The notes: generated by a model from the letters alone, not told the origin. Positions 34,025-44,167 are shown, counted from the stretch's first letter. The stretch is 64,000 nucleotides of DNA from Anaerocolumna sp. AGMB13025 (GCF_029689925.1 NZ_CP121445.1:1543001-1607000), one strand, 5' to 3'. Numbers and translations: made by a program.

Positions 34025-34699
34025 ATGAGGTATAAAAAAATAAAGATAATATATTTTATAATCTTCATTATAATGATAGGTACTGGTTGTACAAAGGAAA
34101 CAACAAAGGATGATAATAATATACTAATTCAACCAGATAATGGAAGTGACGAAAGGCAAATATATGAAAATGATATTTTAATAAAAGGGCATCCATTATT
34201 AGAGAATACACCATTCTATAACACAACAATGGAAGACATTAAAGAAAAAAATTCTGAAAAGCTAGCGGTTTCTTATTCGGAAGAAAAGCTTGATGGGTTC
34301 TTAACTTATTATAAGGGTGATGGAATAGTTTATATTACGACAGAAGACGGTGGCTTGTACTCTGTAATATTAACTAACGATAACTATGAATTTGCCTGTG
34401 GTCTTAAAACTGGTATGAGTGAAAGTGAGATTAACAAATTGAATTTATCATTTAATACTTATGGTAAAGATGAGATTGGAGTCGATAAGAAAGTAAGCAG
34501 TTATCTATTGAGTTATAAAAAAGGTCCTTTGTCAATGTTTGATTTTGATTCAATCTACTATTATAGTGCTATTTTAAACGCTGGGGATGATACTGACAAT
34601 GAAATGGATAGTTTTGCAGGAAGTTGTATTGGTCTCATTGTCTTTATGAAGGATGGTAAATCAATTGCCGTATCTACAGATTGGCCAAATGCTAATTAA
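34025..34699 (+). CDS. putative lipoprotein of unknown function
   Basis: 224 residues. Lipoprotein signal peptide with a hydrophobic core (IIYFIIFIIMIGTG) and lipobox ending in Cys24 (GTGC). The mature part is acidic and has no recognised domain (YYKGDGIVYITTEDGGLYSVILTNDNYEFACGLKTGMSE, then SCIGLIVFMKDGKSIAVSTDWPN). TGGAGG precedes the ATG. Expected on the outer face of the membrane. Confidence 0.75.
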   Translation: MRYKKIKIIYFIIFIIMIGTGCTKETTKDDNNILIQPDNGSDERQIYENDILIKGHPLLENTPFYNTTMEDIKEKNSEKLAVSYSEEKLDGFLTYYKGDGIVYITTEDGGLYSVILTNDNYEFACGLKTGMSESEINKLNLSFNTYGKDEIGVDKKVSSYLLSYKKGPLSMFDFDSIYYYSAILNAGDDTDNEMDSFAGSCIGLIVFMKDGKSIAVSTDWPNAN

Positions 34700-34758
34700 A
34701 AATTAATAATATTCTTTCGTTTACACTTTTAAAAAAATTTAATATACAAGGAGGTTTT

Positions 34759-35139
34759 ATGGAACAGCCAAAGTTATTACTTTATAATCTGACTAATGCA
34801 AAAGGCAATAAAATCGAGAAGCTTTGCAACCGGTTAACTATTACTGTGAGACATATAAACATACCTGAATACAAGGAGTCAATTGGTTTTCTGGCAGGCC
34901 TGCCAGGGACCTGGGAGACAGGTTTAACGGAGAATGAGAATACGGATACTTTTGAGGATGAGATGTTAATTTTGGTGGATTTTACCGATGCACTGCTTAA
35001 CACCTTTTTAAAGGAATTTAGAATACAGCATATAGAACCGGTGGAGTTAAAAGCAATCGTAACCGCCCAGAACAGAACCTGGAATTCGATGCAGTTACAT
35101 GAGGAACTGAACCGGGAGAGGAAAGCCTTTGGCCGTTAG
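34759..35139 (+). CDS. DUF3783-like protein
   Basis: 126 residues. KLLLYNLTNAKGNKIEKLCNRLTI at the start, EMLILVDFTDALLNTFLKEFR and VELKAIVTAQNRTWNSMQLHEELNREREA-like end correspond to the short DUF3783 family of Clostridia, as I remember it. AGGAGG precedes the ATG. The Nudix gene follows after 19 bases, so they probably share a transcript. Function unknown. Confidence 0.7.
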   Translation: MEQPKLLLYNLTNAKGNKIEKLCNRLTITVRHINIPEYKESIGFLAGLPGTWETGLTENENTDTFEDEMLILVDFTDALLNTFLKEFRIQHIEPVELKAIVTAQNRTWNSMQLHEELNRERKAFGR

Positions 35140-35158
35140 GCAATAGGCTGGAGATAAA

Positions 35159-35713
35159 ATGAAGCAAAGAGACTGGGAAGAAGATTACGATTTTATAGGT
35201 GTTATTGACAAAAGGAATTATGACCGTAACTGGAAGAAGTTTACCAGAATTGCAGCCAGAGGTATCATTAAAGAGGACGGAAAATTAGCATTAATACGAA
35301 GTGGTAAATACGGGGATTATAAATTCCCGGGTGGCGGTATGGAAGAAGGGGAAAGCATGGAAGATACTTTAATTCGTGAAGTCCTTGAGGAAACCGGACT
35401 TAAGGTAATCCATAATTCCATCCATTACTTTGGTAAAATGAAAGAAATCAAACGGGACAAAGAGCAGAGCCGGATTTTTGAGCAGATCAGTTATTATTTT
35501 TATTGTGACGTATATGAGGAAATGGGAGAACCAAATCTCACGGAAGAGGAAGAAAAGTATGAATATAAACTGATCTGGGAGGTCTTAGAAGAGGCCATTG
35601 AGAATAACACAAGAATCAATCATTCTGAGCATACACCTTGGGTTTTCAGGGATACTCTGGTTATGGACAAGTTAAAAGACTTAAAGGATAAGGCTGATTA
35701 TGAAGAAAATTAA
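35159..35713 (+). CDS. Nudix hydrolase
   Basis: 184 residues. A complete Nudix box is present: GGMEEGESMEDTLIREVLEETGL fits GX5EX7REUXEEXGU. It is preceded by AARGIIKEDGKLALIRSGKYGDYKFPGGG, typical of the fold. Hydrolyses a nucleoside diphosphate linked to another moiety; the substrate cannot be told. GGAG precedes the ATG. Confidence 0.9.
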   Translation: MKQRDWEEDYDFIGVIDKRNYDRNWKKFTRIAARGIIKEDGKLALIRSGKYGDYKFPGGGMEEGESMEDTLIREVLEETGLKVIHNSIHYFGKMKEIKRDKEQSRIFEQISYYFYCDVYEEMGEPNLTEEEEKYEYKLIWEVLEEAIENNTRINHSEHTPWVFRDTLVMDKLKDLKDKADYEEN

Positions 35714-35895
35714 TTACATAAAATGAACCGAGTATAATAGGGTCAATTATGTGCATGAATGGACAACAGCGCACTAGTTCTAAATTACTGGCGGAGAGAC
35801 TTATAGGACTTATTAAAAGAAAAAATTGAGAAAATAATGGACAGACCGTAAGTTTCCATGATGCAGTATATAAAAATATGATATGGGGTTTAATT

Positions 35896-36567
35896 ATGAG
35901 GATTTTAATTGTAGAAGACGATAAAACCATTGCCGAAGGCTTAGAGTATTCCCTGATCAGCGAAGGTTTTGAAGTAACCGTATGTGCCGGTAAAAAAGCA
36001 GCAGATCAAAAAATAAATGAAAAATTTGATCTCTATCTGCTGGATTTGTCTCTTCCAGACGGAAGCGGTTATGAAATATGCAGAGCTGTAAAACAAAATA
36101 CCAATGCACCGGTTATCTTTTTGACCGCCTGTGATGATGAAGTCAATGTAGTTATGGGTCTGGATATGGGGGCGGATGACTATATTACCAAGCCGTTTCG
36201 TATCAGAGAACTAATAAGCCGCATCAAGGCTGCTCTCAGGCATTATCAGAAAGACAGCCAGATCTCAGATTCAATCCGTATTGAGAATATATCTATTAAT
36301 ACAAAGCAGGCTAAAGTATACCGGGACGGTGCAGAAATCTTTCTGACCTCCCTTGAGTACCGGCTGCTTTTGGTTTTTGCAGGTAATATGGGACAGGTAT
36401 TGTCAAGAAATCAGTTGTTAGAGGGAATTTGGGATATTGACGGTAATTTTATTAATGATAACACCTTATCGGTTTATATTAAACGTCTCAGGGAAAAACT
36501 TGAGGAAGACAGCCAGAATCCTAAGATCATTGTAACCGTGAGAGGAATGGGCTATCGGATGGGGTAA
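35896..36567 (+). CDS. OmpR-family response regulator (module 2)
   Basis: About 223 residues. Receiver domain with LYLLDLSLPDGSG phosphorylation site, VIFLTACD and YITKPFRIREL, then a winged helix (LTSLEYRLLLVFAGNMGQVLSRNQLLEGIW). The ATG at 35896 (MRILIVEDD) matches the family start; an upstream in-frame ATG at 35878 adds six residues. Heads the second regulator-kinase-ABC module, paralogous to 23939-29034. Confidence 0.93.
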   Translation: MRILIVEDDKTIAEGLEYSLISEGFEVTVCAGKKAADQKINEKFDLYLLDLSLPDGSGYEICRAVKQNTNAPVIFLTACDDEVNVVMGLDMGADDYITKPFRIRELISRIKAALRHYQKDSQISDSIRIENISINTKQAKVYRDGAEIFLTSLEYRLLLVFAGNMGQVLSRNQLLEGIWDIDGNFINDNTLSVYIKRLREKLEEDSQNPKIIVTVRGMGYRMG

Positions 36568-36611
36568 GAGAATAAGAAACCACAATGCAATTCCTGGAAA
36601 TGGAGTTTTTC

Positions 36612-37613
36612 ATGTTTCGAAATAAAGAAATAAAAATATTATATCTTGGTGCTATTCTGATTGGTATAATCAGTGTAGTATCGGTAAGCCTTCTCAATAT
36701 AACTGCAGGTCTCATAACCTTCGGATCCTTTACTGCCTTTACCGTGTTATTTATCTGCCTAACCCGCAAACGTTATCAAGACATTAAACGATTGACGGAA
36801 TATCTGGCAAGTATCTATTCCGGTCAGAAGCAGATGGATATCCGTGATAATAAGGAAGGTGAACTAAGCATCTTAAAAAATGATATCTATAAAGTTACCC
36901 TGACCCTATACGAGCAGTCTGAGCTGCTGAAAAAAGATAAAATCTATTTGTCTGAAACCTTATCCAATATATCTCATCAGCTAAAAACCCCTTTAACCTC
37001 AATGTTTGTCATGACTGACCTTTTAGGAAGTGCAGAATTACCACAGGATAAAAAAGAAGAATTCCTCGGTAAAATAACCAATCAGTTAAAGCGGATTGAA
37101 TGGCTTGTGACTTCTCTGTTAAAACTATCAAAAATAGATGCCCAGACCGTTATGTTTAAGCGGGAACAAATACCCCTTAGGAGGTTACTTGAGAAAGCAG
37201 TGGAACCGTTACTAATCCCAGTGGAATTAAAAGAACAGGATCTGGTTATTAACGGTACGGAGGATATCACTGTCACCGTAGATGTTAACTGGACTGCAGA
37301 AGCCTTATTAAATATCGTTAAAAACTGTATGGAACATACACCGCAAGGTGGCAGTATCACGATTACCTGTCAGCAGAATCCCTTGTATACGGAAATTACT
37401 GTTGCAGATAACGGAGAGGGGATAGACAAAGAAGATATGCCTCATATTTTTGAGCGTTTTTATAAAGGTAAAAATGCCGGACCGGATAGCATTGGAATAG
37501 GTCTAGCCATGTCAAAAACTATTCTGAACAGTCAGAATGGAACTGTCAGTGCAAAAGCCGGTAAAGAAGCCGGCACAAAATTTTTTATACGGCTGTACCG
37601 GCAGGTTGTATAA
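36612..37613 (+). CDS. sensor histidine kinase (module 2)
   Basis: About 333 residues. Two membrane helices separated by a few residues (about 10-50), HisKA with NISHQLKTPLTSM, HATPase with ALLNIVKNCMEHT, DNGEGID and GIGLAMSKT. The intramembrane-sensing layout is BceS-like. GGAG lies eight bases before the ATG at 36612; an ATG at 36585 is a possible alternative. Longer N-terminal membrane part than its paralogue of module 1. Confidence 0.92.
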   Translation: MFRNKEIKILYLGAILIGIISVVSVSLLNITAGLITFGSFTAFTVLFICLTRKRYQDIKRLTEYLASIYSGQKQMDIRDNKEGELSILKNDIYKVTLTLYEQSELLKKDKIYLSETLSNISHQLKTPLTSMFVMTDLLGSAELPQDKKEEFLGKITNQLKRIEWLVTSLLKLSKIDAQTVMFKREQIPLRRLLEKAVEPLLIPVELKEQDLVINGTEDITVTVDVNWTAEALLNIVKNCMEHTPQGGSITITCQQNPLYTEITVADNGEGIDKEDMPHIFERFYKGKNAGPDSIGIGLAMSKTILNSQNGTVSAKAGKEAGTKFFIRLYRQVV

Positions 37614-37727
37614 AAAGTGACTAAATTGTAAGATTAGGGTCACGAAAGAGTCATGTCGGAGGATTATACTGATTAATATGTTCCACATACCAAATACGTG
37701 AAATAATCGTTAATCAGGAGGGCATTT

Positions 37728-38411
37728 ATGCAAATATTAAAAGTAGAAAATCTTTCTAAAATTTACGGCAGCGGAGATACTGCAGTGAAAGCACTGGATA
37801 ATATATCATTTTCAGTAGATAAAGGGGAATTCATTGCCATTATAGGACCTTCCGGTTCGGGTAAATCCACGCTGCTTCATATTCTGGGAGGGGTGGATAT
37901 CCCCACCTCAGGGAAAGTAATTGTAGATAATACCGATGTATATGCCATGGACGAAACAGCCCTGGCAATCTTTCGAAGACGGCAGATCGGGCTTATCTAT
38001 CAGTTTTATAATCTGATTCCCGTATTAAATGTAACAGAGAATATAACCCTTCCCCTGCTCCTTGACGGGCGTCAGGTAGATAAAGACAATTTCAATCACA
38101 TGATAGAGGTATTAGGTCTTAGTGATAGACTAAGTCATCTGCCCAACCAACTCTCCGGGGGACAACAGCAAAGGGTGTCTATTGGCAGGGCACTGATTGG
38201 AAGTCCTGCTATTATACTGGCGGATGAGCCCACTGGTAATCTGGACACAAAGAACAGCGCTGAAATTCTGCAGCTTTTAAAATATTTTCATACGAATTTT
38301 CACCAAACGCTCATTGTGATTACCCATGACGAAAGCATTGCCTTGCAGGCAGACCGGATTATATCGATTGAAGATGGAAGAATTACCAGGAATGAGGTGA
38401 TTCGAAGGTGA
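37728..38411 (+). CDS. ABC transporter ATP-binding protein (module 2)
   Basis: 227 residues: Walker [11 protein letters not shown]-loop [10 protein letters not shown], signature [15 protein letters not shown], Walker [14 protein letters not shown]-loop ITHDES. Paralogous to the module 1 ATPase. GGAGG precedes the ATG. Overlaps the permease start by GTGA. Confidence 0.94.
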   Translation: MQILKVENLSKIYGSGDTAVKALDNISFSVDKGEFIAIIGPSGSGKSTLLHILGGVDIPTSGKVIVDNTDVYAMDETALAIFRRRQIGLIYQFYNLIPVLNVTENITLPLLLDGRQVDKDNFNHMIEVLGLSDRLSHLPNQLSGGQQQRVSIGRALIGSPAIILADEPTGNLDTKNSAEILQLLKYFHTNFHQTLIVITHDESIALQADRIISIEDGRITRNEVIRR

Positions 38412-40984
38412 ATATCGTTAATAAACTGACTCTTAGATACTTAAGTAAAAATAAAAACCGGACCCTGGTAACCATAATCGGAGTTATTATATCCGTGGCG
38501 ATGATTAGTGCAACTTCTGCAATTGGAGGTTCCTTTACGGATATGCTAAGGCGTAGTGTCATCCTTACTACCGGTAATTGGCAGAGTGCCTTTATCGGGG
38601 TGTCTGGTTCTAAGCTTGAGGAAATTACGGCATCACCTTACATTAAGGATTCTCTTATAAGCCATACCGTTGGTTTTGGTCTACTCCCAGGTTCAAAAAA
38701 CAGCCAGCGTCCTTACATCTATATTACCGAGTACAATTCCTTTGACTTATCCGCGATCACTTTAAAAGAAGGGCGCCTGCCTGAAAACAATACAGAACTG
38801 GTAATATCCTCTAAAATGCTTGACACATCCGGAGTCAGCTATAATATTGGTGATAAAGTTACCTTTGAGATGGGTGAGAGGACCTCAAAAGCCAATACCG
38901 ACACGTTACTTGATAATACCTATACCTATGAGGAGGGAGAAGTATTTACGAAAACCGGCGAGAAACAATACACCATTACCGGTATTGTAGATGCCTCCAA
39001 TAAGGAGAATCTTGCCAGGGCAGGCTACGTAGCCTTTGGGGGACTTTCTGAGGATGATATAAAAAATGACGAGCTGTATACAGTATATGGTGGCTTTCAT
39101 ACGGTAAATAAAGCATTTTATAAGAATTCAGAGAAAATAAAAACCGAGAGTAAAGCCCAGAAGGTTGAATATAATAAGGAACTGCTGTTTTATACAGGTA
39201 TATCTGAGGATGATCAATTTATGTCCACTTTAAAATACGCTACCTTTATTGTTGGTTTTATTATTCTGCTGGGTTCGGTTTCTTTAATTTACAATGCATT
39301 TGCCATATCCTTATCGGAGCGCAGCCGTACTCTTGGAATGCTTGCCAGTGTAGGAGCAACCAAACAACAAAAAAGGAATTCCGTACTTTTTGAAGCCTTA
39401 TTGATTGGCTGTATTGCGATACCCCTGGGACTGGCAGGCGGATATTTGGGGCTAGGGATAACCTTCTGGCTGTTAAACCCCATAATTCAGAATGTATTCA
39501 TTGTAACAGTACCATTAAAATTAGTAATCGTCCCAATCGGCTTCATAGGTGCAATTTTATTTTCAGCCCTGCTTTTACTGATTTCAGCGTGGTTTCCGGC
39601 AATTCGTGCCTCTAAAATCAGTCCCATTGATGCCATCCGCCAGACCCAGGATGTAACGATTAAAGGGAAAAACATTAAGACCTTAGGAATTACCAGAAAG
39701 ATCTTTGGATTTGAAGCGGATTTAGGTCTTAAAAATATAAAAAGAAATAAGCATAGGTATTATGCTACTTTATTTTCAATGATTATCAGTATTGTTTTAT
39801 TTCTTACGGCTTCCGGATTTTCTGCATTTATTAATAAGTCCTTTACCATGTCAAATGTACCGATTAACTATGACCTTACCGTATCCGTCTACTCGGGTGA
39901 CAAAGAAGAAGTAAACCGGTATCAGAAGGAATTATTAAAATTAAATCCTGCTGAAAGTAAAGTAGTGGCAAATTATGTTTATGGCAGCACCAATCTTTTA
40001 GAGAGCCAGGTCGGTGAGGAGGCTAAGAAAAGATTGGATTTACTTGAAAACGGCTATCAATTGGAGCTTGAAATCATATCCATGGATGATGATAGTTTAA
40101 AACAGTATGCCAAAGAAGCAGGGGTAGAGTATGAAGCACTTTTGTCGGATCGTCCTAAGGGAATACTTATTAATACTTTTAACTTAAAAGAAGGTCATAA
40201 ATTTTCCACAGTATCCCAATTGCAGGTTAAAACAGGAGATGTTATTCCTTTTACCCTTATGGATGATGCCGGGAAGAGTGGTGAGACTATGATTGAAGTG
40301 GGAGCTATAACAGATAAAATTCCTCTGCCCATGGCAGGATACCAGGAATCCATGTATACTATTACCATGGTGGTTTCAGAACATAGCATGGAGTCCATAA
40401 TTAATAATTTAGCCCAGAAAGGATACAAGATCTTTAAAAACTTAGTTATTTTTTATCAGACAGATTCTGCTGCGGTACTGGAAAAGGATATTGAATCAAT
40501 TAAAACAAACTATCCGGGGCTTTCCAGCTACACCGATAATGTTATTTTGCAAAGGCAGAGACAGGAACGCTTATCCTTGATTTTTTCTGTATTTTTATAC
40601 GGATTTGTAATCCTTATCGCTACCGTATGTACTGCTAATATTATTAATACCATATCCACCGGAATCCATATGAGAAAAAGGGAATTTGCCATGTTAAAAT
40701 CTTATGGAATTACCCCTGGCGGGTTTGATAAGATGATACGGTATGAGAGTATTTTTTATGGTTTAAAATCCTTATTGTACGGCTTGCCCATTGGCTGCGC
40801 AATGATATATCTGGTTTATAAAGCCTTAGGCAGAAACTTTGATTTCTACTTTTTCCTGCCCTGGCAGAATATTCTTTTTGCTGTTTTAAGCGTATTCCTT
40901 ATCATTGGATCCACTATGGTTTATGCTGTGAGGAAGACGAAAAAGGATAATATAATTGATACTTTAAAGAATGAAAATTTATGA
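38408..40984 (+). CDS. FtsX-family ABC permease (module 2)
   Basis: 858 residues starting with GTG that overlaps the ATPase stop. N-terminal helix, large outer domain, three helices (about 275-405) with LGMLASVGATKQQKRNSVLFEA, a second outer domain and three C-terminal helices with MLKSYGITPGGFDKMIRYES. Same architecture as the module 1 permease but clearly diverged. Likely handles envelope-active peptides or senses them for the kinase. Confidence 0.9.
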   Translation: MNIVNKLTLRYLSKNKNRTLVTIIGVIISVAMISATSAIGGSFTDMLRRSVILTTGNWQSAFIGVSGSKLEEITASPYIKDSLISHTVGFGLLPGSKNSQRPYIYITEYNSFDLSAITLKEGRLPENNTELVISSKMLDTSGVSYNIGDKVTFEMGERTSKANTDTLLDNTYTYEEGEVFTKTGEKQYTITGIVDASNKENLARAGYVAFGGLSEDDIKNDELYTVYGGFHTVNKAFYKNSEKIKTESKAQKVEYNKELLFYTGISEDDQFMSTLKYATFIVGFIILLGSVSLIYNAFAISLSERSRTLGMLASVGATKQQKRNSVLFEALLIGCIAIPLGLAGGYLGLGITFWLLNPIIQNVFIVTVPLKLVIVPIGFIGAILFSALLLLISAWFPAIRASKISPIDAIRQTQDVTIKGKNIKTLGITRKIFGFEADLGLKNIKRNKHRYYATLFSMIISIVLFLTASGFSAFINKSFTMSNVPINYDLTVSVYSGDKEEVNRYQKELLKLNPAESKVVANYVYGSTNLLESQVGEEAKKRLDLLENGYQLELEIISMDDDSLKQYAKEAGVEYEALLSDRPKGILINTFNLKEGHKFSTVSQLQVKTGDVIPFTLMDDAGKSGETMIEVGAITDKIPLPMAGYQESMYTITMVVSEHSMESIINNLAQKGYKIFKNLVIFYQTDSAAVLEKDIESIKTNYPGLSSYTDNVILQRQRQERLSLIFSVFLYGFVILIATVCTANIINTISTGIHMRKREFAMLKSYGITPGGFDKMIRYESIFYGLKSLLYGLPIGCAMIYLVYKALGRNFDFYFFLPWQNILFAVLSVFLIIGSTMVYAVRKTKKDNIIDTLKNENL

Positions 40985-41204
40985 TAGAGGTCAAGTTGAT
41001 TATATTATTGGAGTAAATGGGAGTATTCTCTAGGGGTATGGGGATTATGCTAGAGTATGCTATTGTAGCATAATGATTACGGAAAAAATTATATGTGATT
41101 GTAACTTTTTATTTAACTTTGCTTAATTATGATGGAAGAATGATGTGTGAATACCATAATGGTAACATGGGTATTGTTAGATATCTTCAAATATTTCATC
41201 ATAA

Positions 41205-41753
41205 TTTAGCAAAGGAGATTTAAAACAAGGAAGAAAAGATAGTATCCCTATTCCGGACTCCAAAGAGGAATATGCCAAGGCCAGCAATCACTCGTTAAAC
41301 AGCGGAACAAAATCCGTTACTATTTATCGTGATAACAAAAACCAGGCGGTGCGTGGTACTTATTTTATAGAAAGCGCTAAGGCAGTAATTGAATCAAATC
41401 AATCGTTTTCAATTGCCTCCATAAAGGCGGAATATAAGAAACTGGAATGTAAGAAACCGAAATGGAAAAAAGCAGGAACGATAAAAGATCTCTAGAAAAA
41501 CATCGGGAAAGATTTTGAAAAGGTAAAAGGAAAAGGTGTTGATTTATTAGAGTATGCCTAAATTAATAAAAAAATGGTCTGCCTGTTAAAACCGAATTAT
41601 TTAGATTAGAAAATGGAAAAAAGTATTGCAAAGTACTGTCTTGTTGGAATATGATTATATTGACTATAAGGAGTCCATATTTGATATCGTTGGGGTTAGT
41701 ATGAAAAAAACAAACGGAGGGATCCAACGGAACCAGCGGATGGGGATAAATTA
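41205..41753 (+). pseudogene. decayed gene remnant
   Basis: After AAAGGAG at 41211 there is no start codon where one is expected. A protein-like frame (DSIPIPDSKEEYAKASNHSL..., SVTIYRDNKNQAVRGTYFIE..., AEYKKLECKKPKWKKAGTIKDL) stops at 41492-41494. It resumes as KGKGVDLLEYA, stops, continues with INKKMVCLLKPNYLD, and shifts frame to EYDYIDYKESIFDIVGVSM. Several stops and a shift with preserved protein-like composition indicate a recently lost gene. Family not recognised. The 220 bases before it (40985-41204) show nothing else. Confidence 0.5.
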
Positions 41754-41876
41754 AATATACATACAATATCCTTAATATCTTATAATCTGGCAAATATAAA
41801 ATTTTAACATATCAATTGGAGAGCTATATCTCTAAGCTCTGATGATAGCTGGATGATATACGCGAAAGGGGATATC

Positions 41877-42569
41877 ATGAAAACAATCGGATTAATCGGA
41901 GGAATGAGTTGGGAAAGTACCGTAACTTATTATCAGATCATCAATAAGACTATAAAAGAACAACTTGGAGGATTTCATTCTGCCAAATGTATCTTATACA
42001 GTGTGGATTTTCATGAAATTGAAGCGCTGCAAACTGCCGGTGAGTGGGAAAAAAGCGGAGATATTATGGTTCAGGCTGCTTTAAGCCTTGAGAGGGCTGG
42101 AGCCGATTTTATTGTGATTTGTACCAACACCATGCATAAGGTAGTCGGACAGATGGAAAAAGAAATTCATATACCGGTTTTACATATTGCAGAAGCTACT
42201 GCAGAGGTTTTAATAAGTAATAGGATTAATAAAGCAGCATTATTAGGCACAAAGTATACCATGGAACAGGATTTTTATAAATCCAGACTGACAGCTAAGG
42301 GAATCGAAGTGGTAATACCTGATTCACAGGGAATTGAGTTTGTGAATAATACAATTTATAAGGAATTATGCCTTGGCATCCTGTCTGAGTCATCCAGAAC
42401 AAAACTGTTAAATCTGATCGATTCTATTGCAGCCCAGGGTGCCCAGGGAGTAATCCTTGGCTGTACAGAAATTGGGCTGCTTATTCATCAAAAAGATACG
42501 AAAGTACCACTATTTGATACAACCTTGATTCATGCTCAAAAGGCAGCACGGAATTCAATCGGTATATAA
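41877..42569 (+). CDS. aspartate/glutamate racemase family protein
   Basis: About 230 residues. MKTIGLIGGMSWESTVTYYQIIN is the typical start; the two catalytic cysteines are in VICTNTMHKV and ILGCTEIGLL. Matches the RacD-type amino-acid racemase family (cofactor independent). AAAGGGG lies six bases before the ATG at 41877. Its stop touches the stop of the convergent paralogue. Probable substrate aspartate or glutamate. Confidence 0.9.
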   Translation: MKTIGLIGGMSWESTVTYYQIINKTIKEQLGGFHSAKCILYSVDFHEIEALQTAGEWEKSGDIMVQAALSLERAGADFIVICTNTMHKVVGQMEKEIHIPVLHIAEATAEVLISNRINKAALLGTKYTMEQDFYKSRLTAKGIEVVIPDSQGIEFVNNTIYKELCLGILSESSRTKLLNLIDSIAAQGAQGVILGCTEIGLLIHQKDTKVPLFDTTLIHAQKAARNSIGI

Positions 42570-43271
42570 TTATACTTTCATTTGGTCTATATATTTTCTT
42601 ACGACCGCTTCTGCCAGACACTGGGAGGAATCGATAAATAGAACCGATTCGTTGGTTTTCGTTAATACTGCATTTAAATCTGTACAGGCAATTACAATGC
42701 TATTAATGGATTCCTTCCTGATTTCTCCCATAAGGTTATTCCAGAGAAGGAGATTATCCTGAGCTTGTTTGTCTGACTTTATACTTTTAATAAGATTATT
42801 AATTATTATCTGCCATTCTGTTTTAAATACAAAATCATGACCGGCATTTTCAATATCTCTTTGATAAATTCCCGATTCAAAGGTGGAACTTGTTGCAAAG
42901 AGCGTTACTCTTTGCGGCTCTTTTGGTAGTTTTTTGGTGGTTTCTTTTACGATGTTAAGCAAAGGGATAGTGACTGCTTCTTCTAATTCATTAAAATATA
43001 TATGTGCAGAATTGCAGGGCATGGCAATAAAACTTACGCCGGTGGACTCAAGTTTTTTAAGACCGTTTAGGATGGTTTTTTTCATTGTGTCATGGTTGAT
43101 GGGACGGTCGATATAAAATGGTGTAGGCAGTGAATAAATCATCATCTGCGGAAAATCCTCATCGTATACTGCACCATAGAGCAACTGACATTCATCCACC
43201 ACTGAGTCAATAAAAGGAGCTGCTGATCTTGGTCCCATTCCGGCTAAAATGCCTATCATACAAGGATGCAT
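42570..43271 (-). CDS. aspartate/glutamate racemase family protein
   Basis: 233 residues. MIGILAGMGPRSAAPFIDSVVDECQ start; catalytic cysteines in FIAMPCNSAH and IVIACTDLN. A clear but distant paralogue of the convergent gene, closer to the GMGPRSTAPF-type subgroup. AAGGAG precedes the ATG. The two genes end on adjacent bases, leaving no space for a terminator. Confidence 0.88.
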   Translation of the reverse strand: MHPCMIGILAGMGPRSAAPFIDSVVDECQLLYGAVYDEDFPQMMIYSLPTPFYIDRPINHDTMKKTILNGLKKLESTGVSFIAMPCNSAHIYFNELEEAVTIPLLNIVKETTKKLPKEPQRVTLFATSSTFESGIYQRDIENAGHDFVFKTEWQIIINNLIKSIKSDKQAQDNLLLWNNLMGEIRKESINSIVIACTDLNAVLTKTNESVLFIDSSQCLAEAVVRKYIDQMKV

Positions 43272-43382
43272 TAATGATTTCTCCTTTTTTATAGAGTATA
43301 TTTATATAATATATTTATAGAGTGTATTTATAAATTATAAAGGAAAAGAGATTTAATGGCAAGAATGGAATAAAATTATGTG

Positions 43383-43643
43383 TTAATCATCTGTATCATT
43401 GCAACAATTCTTCTGGCTATTTTTGGAATTGTTTTTCCTTGAATTCTGATCATTATTAGAATTATCATTATCTTTAACAGAACATTTCTGTTCATTCAAA
43501 TTTTCCTGCGCCACAATTGTTCCAAGAGTATCTCCAAGCTGGTTGAAAGCGGATGATAATACAGCTATTTCTTCTTCAGAACAATTATTCGCTATGGCGC
43601 AGGCAATTGCTGTTATAGTAGCAACGAGTTCACATGACTGCAT
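43383..43643 (-). CDS. small Cys/Asn-rich protein (86 aa)
   Basis: MQSCELVATITAIACAIANN, then EEEIAVLSSAFNQLGDTLGTIVAQ and a low-complexity Asn/Ser/Lys tail ending NCCNDTDD. The first 50 residues resemble a short family of Firmicute proteins (a DUF6774-like pattern, from memory); the tail looks lineage specific. The ribosome binding site GGGGGTTAATT is the end of leader element copy 5. Confidence 0.65.
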   Translation of the reverse strand: MQSCELVATITAIACAIANNCSEEEIAVLSSAFNQLGDTLGTIVAQENLNEQKCSVKDNDNSNNDQNSRKNNSKNSQKNCCNDTDD

Positions 43644-43645
43644 AA

Positions 43646-43745
43646 TTAACCCCCAATGTAAATCACAAGTTTATGTGCGATACTGCCACAGAATAAATGT
43701 GAAAGAATCTAAATACTTGTGGAGATGCTTTTCTTTACAATTTTC
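43646..43745 (-). promoter_or_regulatory. two-hairpin leader element, copy 5
   Basis: On the reverse strand: GGTGAAA...TTCTTTCAC hairpin, then TTTATTCTGT-GGCAGTATCGCACA, a degenerate TTGTGA partner, TTTACATTGGGGGTTAATT and the ATG at 43643. The most diverged of the clear copies, with a weaker second stem. Confidence 0.65.
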
Positions 43746-43869
43746 ACCTTGTTAAAATATATGCAGGCCGCATAAAATATTGCTTGTTGCCTGCAAAGGA
43801 ATCTGGAATTTTGGAATCTTTTTCTGATATATTAAAGACAATCATAAAGTATAGCTGGAATCAATTTAA

Positions 43870-44167
43870 TATGGAACTATACCAGAGCATTTAGTAACTA
43901 TCATGGAGTATTACCTTCTATTTCTAGGTGCAGCTATAGGAGGACAATGGGGACTCAGAGAAAATGAATTACTTTCCGTTGCTGTGAAGTATGTTAATTC
44001 CATCTATGGAAAGATCCTACCGGTACCATAAGGAATAGAAGAATTGTTTCCAAATGATGTACCTTGCATTAAATGGATTACAGTGTTTCTAGTCTGCCGC
44101 GTATTTATATGGTTTACATCATTCCTGAATGATTTCGATTTTACATCTTGTGTCTGTTCTTCATAAA
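43870..44167 (+). pseudogene. possible gene remnant
   Basis: A frame reading IPEHLVTIMEYYLLFLGAAI...LLSVAVKYVNSIYGKILPVP runs into a stop at 44029-44031. The same frame then continues as GIEELFPNDVPCIKWITVFL... to 44167. No ribosome binding site serves the internal ATG at 43903. The composition is protein-like, so it may be a decayed gene, but no family was recognised. Nothing else is seen in 43746-44340. Confidence 0.3.
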
